A stretch of DNA of 64,000 nt from assembly GCF_037113415.1 (NCBI RefSeq), contig NZ_CP146608.1:3257001-3321000 (forward strand). Direction: 5' to 3'. Positions 25,559 to 35,309 of this stretch are shown here, piece after piece (positions within the stretch are counted from its first letter, which is position 1; every line of letters begins with the position of its first letter). The notes under the pieces are model-generated. The model did not search any database. It saw nothing but the letters and a program-made list of their open reading frames with translations, and had not been told where the DNA came from. A program made the translations under genes and the position numbers. The DNA is from Devosia sp. XK-2. Its GTDB lineage: Bacteria; Pseudomonadota; Alphaproteobacteria; Rhizobiales; Devosiaceae.

Positions 25559-25738
25559 TTACTTCTTTGCCGCGAGGATCTGACGGCCGCGATACATGCC
25601 GGTCTTGAGATCAACGTGATGCGGACGGCGCAGCTCGCCCGAATCCTTGTCTTCGACATAGGTCGGGTTGGCAATCGCGTCGGCCGAGCGACGGAAACCG
25701 CGCTTCATCGGCGAGGTCTTGCGTTTTGGCACTGCCAT
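25559..25738 (-). CDS. rpmF: 50S ribosomal protein L32
   Basis: A 59-residue ribosomal protein of the large subunit. The N-terminus [18 protein letters not shown] is diagnostic, and the C-terminus GRQILAAKK is typical of alphaproteobacterial L32. It lacks the zinc cysteines, so it is the C-minus form. GGAG is seven bases before the ATG. rpmF is monocistronic here: mtgA lies 151 bases upstream on the same strand and a terminator follows. Confidence 0.96.
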   Translation of the reverse strand: MAVPKRKTSPMKRGFRRSADAIANPTYVEDKDSGELRRPHHVDLKTGMYRGRQILAAKK

Positions 25739-25783
25739 GGTCGGTACTCCGAATTCAAATTCATTGTGCCGCCAAAGCGGCCC

Positions 25784-25797
25784 AGAGAGGTCTCTCT
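25784..25797. terminator. Short hairpin between mtgA and rpmF
   Basis: AGAGAG-gt-CTCTCT is a perfect six-base inverted repeat in the 151-base mtgA-rpmF gap. It could end the mtgA message or lie within the rpmF leader; no T-run is adjacent. Confidence 0.3.
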
Positions 25798-25889
25798 GTC
25801 AGGATTGCTGGGGTCTATAGAGGAGAAAGAGCGGCTTGGCTAGAGGGTTTTGTGCGCCAATACCCCTTCAAATCCGAGTCTTTCGGCCT

Positions 25890-26600
25890 TCATAGAGCCA
25901 GCCGCCCATCCCGCCCGACGCAAGCGGCCCGGTCGCCATATTGGCGTACGCGGTTCTCGACGATGCCGGCAAGGCGTAGGAGGCCCGCATTGGGCCGAGC
26001 CGGATTGCGCAGGATGGGATTGGGCAGGGTAACGGCGAGAAGGCTCGCTGTCTGCCAGTCGAGATTTTGCGGCTCGCGCCCGAAGGCCCGCAGCGCCCCG
26101 GCGGCAACACCGAATTCGCCCTCCGGCCCCCATTCAGCGATATTGAGATAGATCTCCATGATCCGGCGCTTTGGCATGACCAGGTCAATATAGGCGGCCA
26201 ATGGCACTTCGAGCGCCTTGCGCACGGCGCTTTGCTGGTTCCAGAGGAAAAGGTTGCGCGCCACCTGCATGGTCAGCGTCGAGGCGCCGCGCGTCTCCCG
26301 CCCGGCGAGATAATTGTCGATCTCGATGCGGAGAGCGGCGATATCGACGCCCCAATGGCGGCAGAATTGACCATCTTCGGAAAGGATGACCGCGGCCTTC
26401 AACCGATCGGAAATATCGTCGATATCCCGCCATTCCCGCGTCACACTCTGCCCGGTGAGCAGACGCGCCAGCATGGGCACGGAAACAGGTTGAACCACGA
26501 GATAGACCGGTGTCAGCACCAGCGGAATGGCGACAAGCACGGCCAGAATGCCGACAGGGATGCGAAGATAGTGCCAAAGAGTTTTCTTGCGCCGGGCCAT
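25890..26600 (-). CDS. mtgA: Monofunctional peptidoglycan glycosyltransferase
   Basis: Polymerises lipid II into glycan strands. A single N-terminal helix (about 17-38) is followed by a GT51 domain. The catalytic Glu motif is SEDGQFCRHWGVD, then RGASTLTMQVARNLFL and KRRIMEIYLNIAEWG, in the normal order. Cys replaces the usual Phe in the ED-F-H motif. ATG 26600 (MARRKKTLWHYLRIP) was chosen over one nine codons upstream because it matches the family start. It is divergent from ispA (76 bases between starts). Confidence 0.93.
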   Translation of the reverse strand: MARRKKTLWHYLRIPVGILAVLVAIPLVLTPVYLVVQPVSVPMLARLLTGQSVTREWRDIDDISDRLKAAVILSEDGQFCRHWGVDIAALRIEIDNYLAGRETRGASTLTMQVARNLFLWNQQSAVRKALEVPLAAYIDLVMPKRRIMEIYLNIAEWGPEGEFGVAAGALRAFGREPQNLDWQTASLLAVTLPNPILRNPARPNAGLLRLAGIVENRVRQYGDRAACVGRDGRLAL

Positions 26601-26676
26601 GGGGCCTTCATGAATTGCCGCGTGCACCGGCGCAACCCCTCACCCCTTGCCGCCCTTCACCCAAAACGCTAGCAAC

Positions 26677-27585
26677 ATGGCCATGTACGACTTTTCCGCC
26701 GATAGCGCCGACTGCGCCCGTTCTATCGAGGCCGGGCTTTCCGATTATCTTTCCGGCGCGCGGCTTTCGGGCCCCGGCCCGGCGCCCGACCGTGTCGTGG
26801 CCGCCATGCGCCATGGCGCGCTCGAAGGCGGCAAGCGGCTGCGGCCCCTGCTGGTGCGGCAGGCCGCGGCGATCTTTTCTGTGCCACGTGAGCAAAGCCT
26901 CATGGCCGGCATGGCTGTGGAAATGATCCATTGCTATTCGCTGATTCATGACGATCTGCCCGCCATGGACGATGACGATATGCGACGCGGCCGCCCCACC
27001 GCGCACAAGGCCTTTGACGAGGCCACCGCCATTCTGGCGGGTGACGCGCTGTTGACCCATGCCTTTGCCATTCTGGCCGATCCGGCCTGCCACCCCGACG
27101 CCGAAATACGCGTCCGCCTTGTGGCGGAACTGGCCGCCGGCGGCGGCGTGGGCGGCATGGTGGGCGGACAGATGCGCGATATCGAAGGCGAAAAGGGGGG
27201 CTTTTCCGAAACCGATATCGCCATGATGCAAGCCATGAAAACCGGCGCGCTGATCCGCGCCTCGGTGCGCATGGGCGCCCTATTGGGCGGGGCCGATCCG
27301 CGGGCCCTATCGGCACTGACCGCCTATGCCGAGGCCGCCGGCCGCGCCTTCCAGCTGGCCGACGATATTCTGGACGTCACCGCCACGCCCGAAGCCATGG
27401 GCAAGGCCACCGGCAAGGACGCCGCCCTCGGCAAACAGACATTGGTGGCCCGACTCGGGCTCGATGGTGCCCGCGCCATGCTCGACGCCACGGTCAATGA
27501 AGCCATTTCGGCCCTGCGCACGTTTGGTCCCCGGGCGGACGGATTGCGCGCCACCGCCCGCTTCTTTGCCAGCCGGGAGAACTAG
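26677..27585 (+). CDS. ispA: Polyprenyl synthetase (farnesyl diphosphate synthase type)
   Basis: Condenses IPP with DMAPP and GPP to make FPP for quinones, hopanoids or undecaprenyl carriers. The first Asp-rich motif DDLPAMDDDD is at 92-101, the second DDILD at 229-233, and GGKRLRP is at 51-57. Length 302. The ribosome site is weak; ATG 26683 is an alternative. It is followed two bases after the stop by the MOSC gene. ispG, of the same isoprenoid route, is in the window at 29962-31203. Confidence 0.92.
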   Translation: MAMYDFSADSADCARSIEAGLSDYLSGARLSGPGPAPDRVVAAMRHGALEGGKRLRPLLVRQAAAIFSVPREQSLMAGMAVEMIHCYSLIHDDLPAMDDDDMRRGRPTAHKAFDEATAILAGDALLTHAFAILADPACHPDAEIRVRLVAELAAGGGVGGMVGGQMRDIEGEKGGFSETDIAMMQAMKTGALIRASVRMGALLGGADPRALSALTAYAEAAGRAFQLADDILDVTATPEAMGKATGKDAALGKQTLVARLGLDGARAMLDATVNEAISALRTFGPRADGLRATARFFASREN

Positions 27586-27586
27586 C

Positions 27587-28228
27587 ATGGCCATTCTGCA
27601 AAGCATCAATATCGGCCAGCCGCGGCCCATTGCCGCCAAATCGGCCATGACCGGCATCTATAAGGAACCCATTCCCGAAGAGGTCGAGATCGAGATCACC
27701 AAGGACGGGCTCACCGGCGACGCGATCATCGACCGTAAGCATCATGGCGGCGTCGACCAGGCCATCTATGTCTATTTCGCTGACGATTATGATCACTGGA
27801 CAGAGGCGCTTGAGCGCGACATTGCCCCCGGGACCTTTGGCGAGAACCTGACAATCGGCGGCGTGGAGGGACGCGAAGTGGCCATTGGTGACCGCTTCGA
27901 GATCGACGAGGTGCTGCTCGAAGTGACATCCCACCGCACGCCCTGCTCCGTCTTTGCCGCGCGCATGGGCAGCCCGGCCTGGGTCAAGCAATTCTTTAAG
28001 GCCGGACGGCCGGGCGCCTATTGCCGCGTGCTCAAGCCCGGCCATATCCGGACCGGCGAACCAGTCATCTATGTGCCCTTCGAGGGGGACCGCATTACGG
28101 TGCGACAATTGCTGGCCCTGGAAGGGGAGCGCGATATCGAACCCGAATTGATGGAGCGCGTGCTCAAGACCCCGGTGCATTACAAAATGCGCGCCGAATT
28201 CGAGGAAAAGCTGGCAAGGCTCTTCTGA
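27587..28228 (+). CDS. MOSC domain protein (YiiM-like)
   Basis: A 213-residue MOSC-domain protein, possibly a molybdenum-cofactor-dependent reductase like YiiM. HHGGVDQAIYVY (52-63), GTFGENLTI (82-90) and the conserved Cys120 in SHRTPCSVFA, the presumed Mo ligand, are present. GGGAGA lies just upstream. The start is immediately after the ispA stop, so they are cotranscribed. Confidence 0.9.
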   Translation: MAILQSINIGQPRPIAAKSAMTGIYKEPIPEEVEIEITKDGLTGDAIIDRKHHGGVDQAIYVYFADDYDHWTEALERDIAPGTFGENLTIGGVEGREVAIGDRFEIDEVLLEVTSHRTPCSVFAARMGSPAWVKQFFKAGRPGAYCRVLKPGHIRTGEPVIYVPFEGDRITVRQLLALEGERDIEPELMERVLKTPVHYKMRAEFEEKLARLF

Positions 28229-28313
28229 TGGATGTGCACGACCGACCGAGCCCGAACGCCTGCAAGCGCAACGAGCCGCCATGTGTTGATAGACCTTGCT
28301 GAAAGACCAATCG

Positions 28314-28781
28314 ATGAGCCTTGATACCGTCCGCACCGATCTCGCAGCCCGCGCCCCCGATCTCTCTGTCCTTGTTACCAGTGATTCCACCGCCACCGTG
28401 CAATTGGCAGCGCAGGTTCATGGTGTGGAGCCGGGGCAAATCGCCAAGACGCTCTGCATCCGCGTGCGCGACGAAGAGGTGCTGCTGGTAACCCGCGGCG
28501 ATGCCCGGCTCGACAACCAGAAATCCAAGGCCGCCTTTGGCGGGCGCCCGCGCATGCTGGGCGCCGAGGACGTCTTTCGCCTGACCAGCCACCCCGTGGG
28601 CGGTGTCTGCCCCTTCGGTCTGCCCGCCGCCCTGCCGATCTATCTCGATGCCTCGCTCAAAATCTACGACCTCGTGATTCCGGCTGCCGGTGACACCCAT
28701 GCCTCGGTGAAACTGAGCGTGGACCGGCTGGCCGACCTCTGCGGCGGCCAATGGGTGGATGCATGCCAATTGCCGGACTGA
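28314..28781 (+). CDS. YbaK/EbsC-type aminoacyl-tRNA deacylase
   Basis: A 155-residue trans-editing protein of the YbaK/ProX deacylase family, which removes mischarged amino acids from tRNA. The fold core KTLCIRVRDEEVLLVTRGD, followed by LDNQKSKAAFGGRPRML and VGGVCPFGLP, is typical of the YeaK/YbaK-like branch. An upstream in-frame TTG (28296) is the alternative start. Its end overlaps the next methyltransferase gene by 19 bases. Confidence 0.88.
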   Translation: MSLDTVRTDLAARAPDLSVLVTSDSTATVQLAAQVHGVEPGQIAKTLCIRVRDEEVLLVTRGDARLDNQKSKAAFGGRPRMLGAEDVFRLTSHPVGGVCPFGLPAALPIYLDASLKIYDLVIPAAGDTHASVKLSVDRLADLCGGQWVDACQLPD

Positions 28782-29410
28782 ACCAGCGCGCCAGGGATTT
28801 CATCGGCCAGCGCCTGCCCCTGCGCACCCTGCCCTTCCGGCCCGATATGTCCCTCCATACGCCCACGCCGCAATCGGGCCTGATCGGCTGGTTGGCCGGG
28901 GAAGGGTTCGACGACGCTGCGCCCTATTGGGCCTATGCCTGGGGCGGTGGCGCCGCGCTCGCGCTTTATCTGCACGAACATCCCGAAGCCGTTGCCGGCA
29001 AGACGGTGCTCGATTTCGGCGCCGGATCGGGCCTGGTCGGCATAGCCGCAGCCAAGGCCGGGGCGGTAAAGATCTGGGCGCTGGACAGCGACCCGATTGC
29101 GCCGGCAGCCCTGGCGCTTAATGCGGAGGCCAATGGGGTGTCGATAGATATTTGGGATCAGCCGCACCTGCCCCCAGCCGACATCATCCTGGCGGGCGAT
29201 GTTTTCTACGATAGCGACGTGGTGGCAGTAACCCTGCCGCTTCTGCGCCGGGCTGCCGCGAGCGGCACCACCATTCTGGTGGGGGACCCTTACCGCAAGA
29301 GCCTGCCGCTCGATCATCTCTCGCTGATTGCGGATTACGCCGTGCCCGATATGGGCGGCGGCGCGCCCACCCGCGCCGGTGTCTTTGCCTTGCGGTCCCG
29401 GACCATCTGA
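28763..29410 (+). CDS. Methyltransferase, electron-transfer-flavoprotein lysine methyltransferase type
   Basis: A 215-residue seven-beta-strand methyltransferase. PYWAYAWGGGAALALYL precedes motif I VLDFGAGSGLVGIAAAKAGA, and AGDVFYD corresponds to the DxxY/FxE-type post-motif of methyltransferase group 16 lysine methyltransferases. In alphaproteobacteria such enzymes modify EtfB, the beta subunit of ETF. No etf genes are here, so the substrate is an inference. The start ATG 28763 overlaps the end of the YbaK gene. Confidence 0.8.
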   Translation: MPIAGLNQRARDFIGQRLPLRTLPFRPDMSLHTPTPQSGLIGWLAGEGFDDAAPYWAYAWGGGAALALYLHEHPEAVAGKTVLDFGAGSGLVGIAAAKAGAVKIWALDSDPIAPAALALNAEANGVSIDIWDQPHLPPADIILAGDVFYDSDVVAVTLPLLRRAAASGTTILVGDPYRKSLPLDHLSLIADYAVPDMGGGAPTRAGVFALRSRTI

Positions 29411-29529
29411 CCTGCCCGCCAATGCTTGCCGGAGACGGCGGACCGGTCTATATGCCGGGGCAAGCGAGGACGACCTCCCCCATTTCGGGTTCAGCGATCG
29501 GGACGGCCCGGAACCCGAAGGGGCTCCAT

Positions 29530-29961
29530 ATGCGCACAATTACCGACCGTATCCGCCACGCCATTTCCTTTGAAGTCATAGGCATCCTGATCGCGACGCC
29601 TTTGGGCGCCTTCGTCTTCCAGCTCCATGCTGGCGACAGCGCCGTCATCGTCGTGGGCAGCGCCACCGTCGCCATGCTCTGGAACTATATTTACAACCTG
29701 ATCTTCGATCACGCGCTGAACCGGCTGGCCGGGACCACGCTGAAATCGGGGGCCATCCGCATTCTCCACGCCGTGCTGTTCGAGCTTGGCCTCTTGCTGA
29801 TGCTCATGCCGCTGATCGCGCTTTATCTTGGCATCTCGCTCTGGCAAGCGCTGGTGATGGACCTGGCCTTCGCGCTTTTCTATATGGGTTATGCGCTGGT
29901 ATTTAACTGGGCCTATGACCGGGTCTTTCCGCTGCCCGAGTGGGAGGCGAAACGCGGCTGA
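29530..29961 (+). CDS. PACE-family multidrug/chlorhexidine efflux transporter
   Basis: A 143-residue protein with four helices arranged as two repeats of the bacterial transmembrane-pair (BTP) domain. RIRHAISFEVIGILIATPLG begins repeat 1 and RILHAVLFELGLLLMLMPLI repeat 2; the Glu in each first helix is the conserved acidic residue. The family expels cationic biocides or polyamines by proton antiport. GAAGGGG precedes the ATG. Its stop codon abuts the ispG stop on the other strand with no gap. Confidence 0.9.
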   Translation: MRTITDRIRHAISFEVIGILIATPLGAFVFQLHAGDSAVIVVGSATVAMLWNYIYNLIFDHALNRLAGTTLKSGAIRILHAVLFELGLLLMLMPLIALYLGISLWQALVMDLAFALFYMGYALVFNWAYDRVFPLPEWEAKRG

Positions 29962-31203
29962 TCACTCCGCCGCGTCCTGCTTTCCAGTACCGAATTTGCG
30001 CTCGATATAGTCCGCCACCATGACCTTGAACTGATCCGCCACGTCGGCGCCCCGGAGGGTCGCGACCTTTTCGCCATCGACAAAGACCGGGGCCGCGGGC
30101 GTTTCGCCGGTGCCGGGCAGGGAGATGCCGATATTGGCGTGCTTGCTCTCGCCCGGCCCATTGACGATGCAGCCCATGACCGCCACCGACAGCGTTTCGA
30201 CGCCCGGATAGCGCTCACGCCATTCGGGCATGGAGGTATTGAGGTGGTCCTGAATGTCCTTGGCCAGCGTCTGGAAGGTGGTGGACGTGGTGCGCCCGCA
30301 ACCGGGGCACGCCGCCACCACTGGCAGGAACTGGCGGAAACCCATGGTCTGGAGCAATTCCTGCGCCACCTTGACCTCGGTGGTGCGGTCGCCGCCCGGC
30401 TCGGGGGTCAAAGAAATGCGGATCGTATCGCCGATCCCCTGCTGCAGCAGAATGCCCAGGGCTGCCGAAGAAGCGACAATGCCCTTTGAGCCCATGCCCG
30501 CCTCGGTGAGACCCAGATGCAGCGCATAATCGCAGCGCGCGGCAAGGTCCTGATAGACCGCGATCAGGTGCTGAACATCCGAAACCTTGGTCGAAAGCAG
30601 GATCTTGTCCCGACCCATGCCCAACTCTTCGGCGCGAGCCGCCGAGAGCAGCGCCGACTGGATGATCGCCTCGCGCTGCACGGCAGCGGCCGAAATCGGA
30701 TTGGCCGAGGCGGCATTCTCGTCCATCAGCTTTGTCAGCAGCTCTTCGTCTAGCGAACCCCAATTGACCCCGATGCGCACCGGCTTGCCATATTTGTTGG
30801 CAATTTCGATCAGGGTCGCAAATTGCGTATCGCGCTTGGCCTTGAAGCCCACATTGCCCGGATTGATCCGGTATTTCGCCAGGGCCTCGGCACAGGCCGG
30901 ATGGTCGGTGAGGAGTTTGTGGCCGATATAGTGGAAATCACCCACCAGCGGCACGTCATAGCCCATAAAGGCGAGGCGATCGCGAATGACCGGCACGGCC
31001 GCCGCCGCTTCATCGCGGTCGACGGTAATGCGCACGATCTCCGAACCGGCGCGAGCCAATTGCATGACCTGCTTGACCGTCGCGTCGATATCGGCGGTAT
31101 CGGTATTGGTCATGGACTGCACGACCACGGGGGCGCCGCCGCCCACCATGACACCACCCACATTGACGCCCACCGATTGCCTGCGCGGCGCTGGACCGGC
31201 CAT
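29962..31203 (-). CDS. ispG: 4-hydroxy-3-methylbut-2-en-1-yl diphosphate synthase
   Basis: The penultimate step of the MEP isoprenoid pathway, a [4Fe-4S] enzyme. The iron-sulfur cysteines are in ACPGCGRT and [10 protein letters not shown] near the C-terminus. The TIM-barrel N-terminal domain begins [20 protein letters not shown]. Length 413, as usual. Together with ispA this places two isoprenoid enzymes within 5 kb. It is convergent with the PACE gene, with no intergenic base. Confidence 0.95.
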   Translation of the reverse strand: MAGPAPRRQSVGVNVGGVMVGGGAPVVVQSMTNTDTADIDATVKQVMQLARAGSEIVRITVDRDEAAAAVPVIRDRLAFMGYDVPLVGDFHYIGHKLLTDHPACAEALAKYRINPGNVGFKAKRDTQFATLIEIANKYGKPVRIGVNWGSLDEELLTKLMDENAASANPISAAAVQREAIIQSALLSAARAEELGMGRDKILLSTKVSDVQHLIAVYQDLAARCDYALHLGLTEAGMGSKGIVASSAALGILLQQGIGDTIRISLTPEPGGDRTTEVKVAQELLQTMGFRQFLPVVAACPGCGRTTSTTFQTLAKDIQDHLNTSMPEWRERYPGVETLSVAVMGCIVNGPGESKHANIGISLPGTGETPAAPVFVDGEKVATLRGADVADQFKVMVADYIERKFGTGKQDAAE

Positions 31204-31344
31204 CTCAAACCTCGATCATTCGCTACCCTTTGGGAAATAGGGCTTCCTTTTAAGCCTGGCAACCGGACATTGGCGTGACGGGGTGCGCCATTTCGTGATC
31301 GGGCCGATCTTGAACCTGCGGGACGGGGCGCCATTTAAGATGGC

Positions 31345-31644
31345 ATGATGACCATGCTTCTCACCCGCCTCGTCCTGTTCCGCAAGGAAGTTGTGCAGCT
31401 CTGGAAAGCCTTCTGGGCGACCGAAACGCCGTTCCATCTCAAGGCTGCGACGCTGTTCGTCGCCTTCTATCTGGTCAACCCCTTCGACATCCTGCCCGAT
31501 TTTATCCCCCTGCTCGGCTGGGTGGACGATATCGTACTGGTGCCGCTGATGGTGAGCTGGATCGTTTCGCGCCTGCCGGTGCCGGCCAAGGTCTATGCCG
31601 GCAAATATGGCCCGACGGTGGATGGTACCGCGCGGCGGAAATAG
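31345..31644 (+). CDS. YkvA/DUF1232 family membrane protein
   Basis: Ninety-nine residues. The DUF1232 core VAFYLVNPFDILPDFIPLLGW followed by DDIVLVPLMVSWI is unmistakable: a short hydrophobic stretch, the NPxDxxPD motif and a second hydrophobic helix. The function is unknown. The start lies 141 bases from divergent ispG. A family-B palindromic repeat follows it before convergent pyc. Confidence 0.92.
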   Translation: MMTMLLTRLVLFRKEVVQLWKAFWATETPFHLKAATLFVAFYLVNPFDILPDFIPLLGWVDDIVLVPLMVSWIVSRLPVPAKVYAGKYGPTVDGTARRK

Positions 31645-31655
31645 CACCACCGCCG

Positions 31656-31789
31656 TCCCCTCTCCCCTTGTGGGAGAGGGTGGATCGGCCGCAGGCCGAG
31701 ACTGGTGAGGCGTTCCCACCCTCCGATCAGGTCTTGAGGAACTCTTCATCCGCCCTTCGGGCACTTTCTCCCGCAAGGGGAGAAGGGAA
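31656..31789. repeat. Long inverted intergenic repeat, family B copy 2
   Basis: The left arm has CCCCTCTCCCCTTG-tg-GGAGAGGG; the right arm (31766-31789) has TTCTCCC-gcaag-GGGAGAA. The reverse complement of the right arm aligns with the left arm and with copy 1 at 2607-2732. It fills the gap between convergent ykvA-type and pyc genes. Confidence 0.75.
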
Positions 31790-31794
31790 CAAAA

Positions 31795-34700
31795 CTAGTC
31801 CAGCCGCACCAGCAAATCCTTGGCATCGATCTGGTCGCCCGGCTTGATCAGGAGTTCGGCCACCGTGCCATCGACTTCGGCATGGATAGCGGTTTCCATC
31901 TTCATGGCTTCGATCGAGCAGAGCACGTCGCCGGCCTTGATCGCCTGGCCTTCCTTGACGGCCAGCGTCGAGATGACGCCGGGCATGGGCGCGCCGACCT
32001 GTTTGGGATCGCCCGCAGCCGCCTTGGCACGCACGACCACATCCCCGGCTTTCAACCGGTCCGGCACGGTAATGGTGCGCGGCTGGCCGTTGAGATCGAA
32101 GAAGCACCGCACCTCGCCCTTTTCATTGGTCGGGGCGCGGCCCTGATAGGTGACGACCAGCGTCTTGCCCTTTTCGATATCGACCAGCAGTTCGTCGCCT
32201 TCATTGAGCCCGTAGAAATAGACCGGCGTGGGCAACACTTCGGTCGGACCATAGCGATCCTGGGTCTTTTCGAAATCCGAATAGACCTTGGGATACATGA
32301 GGTACGAGGCCAGGCGATAGTCGTCGACCGGCTGGCCCACCTCATCGGCGATCTTCTTGCGCTCGGCCTCGAGATCGATGGGCTTGAGATAAGAGCCGGG
32401 ACGCTCGGTGAGCGGCGTCTTGCCCTTGAGCACCTTCTTTTGCAGCTTTTCCGGGAAACCGCCGGGCGGCTGGCCCAAATCGCCGGCAAAGAAGCCCACG
32501 ACCGAGTCGGGGAAGGCAATGTCCTTATCCGGGTTCTCGACATCGGCGCGGGAAATCCCCGCCGAAACCATGGCCAGGGCCATGTCGCCCACCACCTTGG
32601 AGGACGGGGTGACCTTGACGATATCGCCGAACATCTGGTTGACGTCGGCATAGGTCTGGGCGACCTCGTGCCAGCGGGTTTCCAGACCCAGCGAGCGCGC
32701 CTGTTCCTTCAGGTTTGTGAACTGGCCGCCCGGCATTTCGTGCAGATACACTTCCGAGGCGCCGCCCTTGAGATCGCTCTCAAAGGCGCGATACTGTGTG
32801 CGCACGGCCTCCCAGTAGAACGAAATCTGGCGGATCGCCTTGGCGTCCAGTCCCGGATCGCGATCAGTATCGGCCATGGCCGCGACCAGCGAGCCCAGGG
32901 TGGGCTGCGAGGTGGTGCCCGAGAGCGCATCCATGGCCGCATCCACGGCATCGACCCCGGCATCGACCGCCGCCAGCACGGTTGCCGCTGCGGCGCCGGA
33001 GGTGTCGTGGGTATGCAGGTGGATCGGCAGACCGATCTCTTCCTTCAGCGTCGAGATCAGCTTCTTGGCAGCGGCAGGCTTCAGCAACCCCGCCATATCC
33101 TTGATGCCCAGCACATGCGCGCCGGCCGCTTCCAACTCCCGGGCCAGCGCGACATAATATTTGAGGTCATATTTGGACCGGTCGGGGTCCAGCATGTCGC
33201 CGGTATAGCAGACCACGCCTTCGCAGACCTTATTGGCCTCGATCACCGCGTCCATGGAGACGCGCATATTCTCGACCCAGTTGAGGCAGTCGAAAACGCG
33301 GAAAATATCGACGCCACCCTTGGCTGCCTGGGCCACAAAGAACTTGACGACATTGTCGGGATAATTGGTGTAGCCCACCCCATTGGAGCCGCGCAGCAGC
33401 ATCTGCGTCAGGATATTGGGCGCGCCTTCGCGCACCTGCCGCAGCCGCTCCCACGGGTCTTCGTTCAGGAAGCGCATGGACACATCGAACGTCGCCCCGC
33501 CCCAGCATTCGAGGCTGAACAGGCTCGGCAGACCGCGCGAATAGGCCTGGGCGATGCGGGTAATGTCGAAAGAGCGCATGCGCGTCGCCAGCAAGGACTG
33601 ATGCGCGTCCCGCATGGTGGTATCGGTAAAAAGAACCCGCTTCTGGTCCTTCATCCATTGCGCCAGCCCCATCGGCCCGTCGCGATCCAGCACCTGGCGG
33701 CTGCCGTCAATGGTGGCGAGCGGCGCAAATTCCGGCACGATGGGCGCAGCGGCATCGGCGGGTGGCCGCGGCCGGTCACGCACTTCGGGATGCCCGTTGA
33801 CGGTGACGTCGGCAATGTAAGTAAGAAGCTTGGTCGCCCGGTCCTTGCGCGGCTTGAAATTAAAGAGGTCCGGCGTCGTATCGATGAAGCGCGTTGTATA
33901 GCGGTTCTCGACGAAATCGGGATGGGTGATGATGTTTTCAAGGAACGCCAGATTGGTGGCGACGCCACGAATACGGAACTCGCGCAGGGCACGATGCATG
34001 CGGGCAATGGCCTCGTCGGCACTGGGCGCCCAGCAGGTGACCTTTTCCAGCAGCGGATCGTAATAGCGGGTGATGACCGCGCCGGAATAGGCTGTGCCAC
34101 CATCCAAGCGCACGCCAAAGCCGGTGGCGCCGCGATAGGCGGTGATGCGGCCATAATCGGGAATGAAGTTCTGTTCCGGGTCTTCCGTCGTGACGCGACA
34201 TTGAATGGCATTGCCATTGAGCCGGATATTTTCCTGGAGCGGCACCCCCGATTCCGGCGTGCCGATGACCGCGCCGTCGAGCAGGTGGATCTGCGCCTTG
34301 ACGATGTCGATGCCGGTCACTTCCTCGGTGACGGTATGCTCCACCTGGATGCGCGGGTTCACTTCGATGAAGTAGAACTTGTCGGTATCGGCATCCATGA
34401 GGAATTCGACCGTGCCGGCGCCGCGATAATTGGCGGCCTTGCCGAGCCGCACAGCGGCATCGGTCAGGTCCTTGCGCACGGCATCGGAGAGATAGGGCGC
34501 GGGTGCGCGCTCCACCACTTTCTGATTGCGCCGCTGCACCGAACAGTCGCGCTCGAACAGGTGCACGAGATTGCCGTGATCGTCGCCGATCAACTGCACT
34601 TCCACATGGCGGGCGCGCTCGATCAGCTTTTCGAGATACATCTCGTCCTTGCCGAAAGCCGCCTTGGCCTCTCGCTTGCCTTCGCTGACCTCGTGAACCA

Positions 34701-35235
34701 GCGTCGATTCATCCATGATGCGGCGCATGCCACGCCCGCCGCCGCCCCAGCTCGCCTTGAGCATCAGCGGATAGCCGATCTCCGCGGCCATGCGCTTGAC
34801 CGCCTCCATATCGTCGGGCAGCGCCTCGGTGGCCGGCACCACTGGCACATTGCTGGCAATGGCCATATTGCGCGCGGCAACCTTATTGCCCAGATCGCGC
34901 ATGGTCTGCGCTCGCGGCCCGATAAAGGTGATGCCCGCATCCTCGCAGGCATCGACGAATTCGGGGCTTTCCGAGAGCAGGCCATAGCCTGGATGGATCG
35001 CGTCGGCGCCGGAAATACGGGCGATGCGGATATATTCGTCGATTTGAAGATAGGCTTCGACCGGGCCCTTGCCCTTGCCGATGAGATAGGCCTCGTCCGC
35101 CTTGAACCGGTGCAGCGCCAGCTTGTCCTCTTCGGCATAAGCGGCGACGGTCTTCAGACCCAGTTCATTGGCAGCGCGAAACACGCGAATGGCGATTTCG
35201 CTGCGATTGGCGACGAGGATTTTCTTGATGGGCAT
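31795..35235 (-). CDS. pyc: Pyruvate carboxylase
   Basis: A 1146-residue multidomain biotin enzyme that makes oxaloacetate from pyruvate, refilling the TCA cycle. In order: biotin carboxylase/ATP-grasp (1 to about 450, with EVNPRIQVEHTVTEE), carboxyltransferase (from about 530; FTDTTMRDAHQSLLATRMR), allosteric linker (PYC_OADA), and a C-terminal biotinyl domain with biotin on Lys1112 (EAMKME). Full length with no break. The 1151-residue open frame on the opposite strand is an artefact of codon bias. Confidence 0.97.
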   Translation of the reverse strand: MPIKKILVANRSEIAIRVFRAANELGLKTVAAYAEEDKLALHRFKADEAYLIGKGKGPVEAYLQIDEYIRIARISGADAIHPGYGLLSESPEFVDACEDAGITFIGPRAQTMRDLGNKVAARNMAIASNVPVVPATEALPDDMEAVKRMAAEIGYPLMLKASWGGGGRGMRRIMDESTLVHEVSEGKREAKAAFGKDEMYLEKLIERARHVEVQLIGDDHGNLVHLFERDCSVQRRNQKVVERAPAPYLSDAVRKDLTDAAVRLGKAANYRGAGTVEFLMDADTDKFYFIEVNPRIQVEHTVTEEVTGIDIVKAQIHLLDGAVIGTPESGVPLQENIRLNGNAIQCRVTTEDPEQNFIPDYGRITAYRGATGFGVRLDGGTAYSGAVITRYYDPLLEKVTCWAPSADEAIARMHRALREFRIRGVATNLAFLENIITHPDFVENRYTTRFIDTTPDLFNFKPRKDRATKLLTYIADVTVNGHPEVRDRPRPPADAAAPIVPEFAPLATIDGSRQVLDRDGPMGLAQWMKDQKRVLFTDTTMRDAHQSLLATRMRSFDITRIAQAYSRGLPSLFSLECWGGATFDVSMRFLNEDPWERLRQVREGAPNILTQMLLRGSNGVGYTNYPDNVVKFFVAQAAKGGVDIFRVFDCLNWVENMRVSMDAVIEANKVCEGVVCYTGDMLDPDRSKYDLKYYVALARELEAAGAHVLGIKDMAGLLKPAAAKKLISTLKEEIGLPIHLHTHDTSGAAAATVLAAVDAGVDAVDAAMDALSGTTSQPTLGSLVAAMADTDRDPGLDAKAIRQISFYWEAVRTQYRAFESDLKGGASEVYLHEMPGGQFTNLKEQARSLGLETRWHEVAQTYADVNQMFGDIVKVTPSSKVVGDMALAMVSAGISRADVENPDKDIAFPDSVVGFFAGDLGQPPGGFPEKLQKKVLKGKTPLTERPGSYLKPIDLEAERKKIADEVGQPVDDYRLASYLMYPKVYSDFEKTQDRYGPTEVLPTPVYFYGLNEGDELLVDIEKGKTLVVTYQGRAPTNEKGEVRCFFDLNGQPRTITVPDRLKAGDVVVRAKAAAGDPKQVGAPMPGVISTLAVKEGQAIKAGDVLCSIEAMKMETAIHAEVDGTVAELLIKPGDQIDAKDLLVRLD

Positions 35236-35309
35236 CGATGTCCATTCCGAGCAGGAGGGGGCAAGGACCGTGAAAGGGTCCGGCTCAGCTACAACCGACG
35301 GCGCGGACG

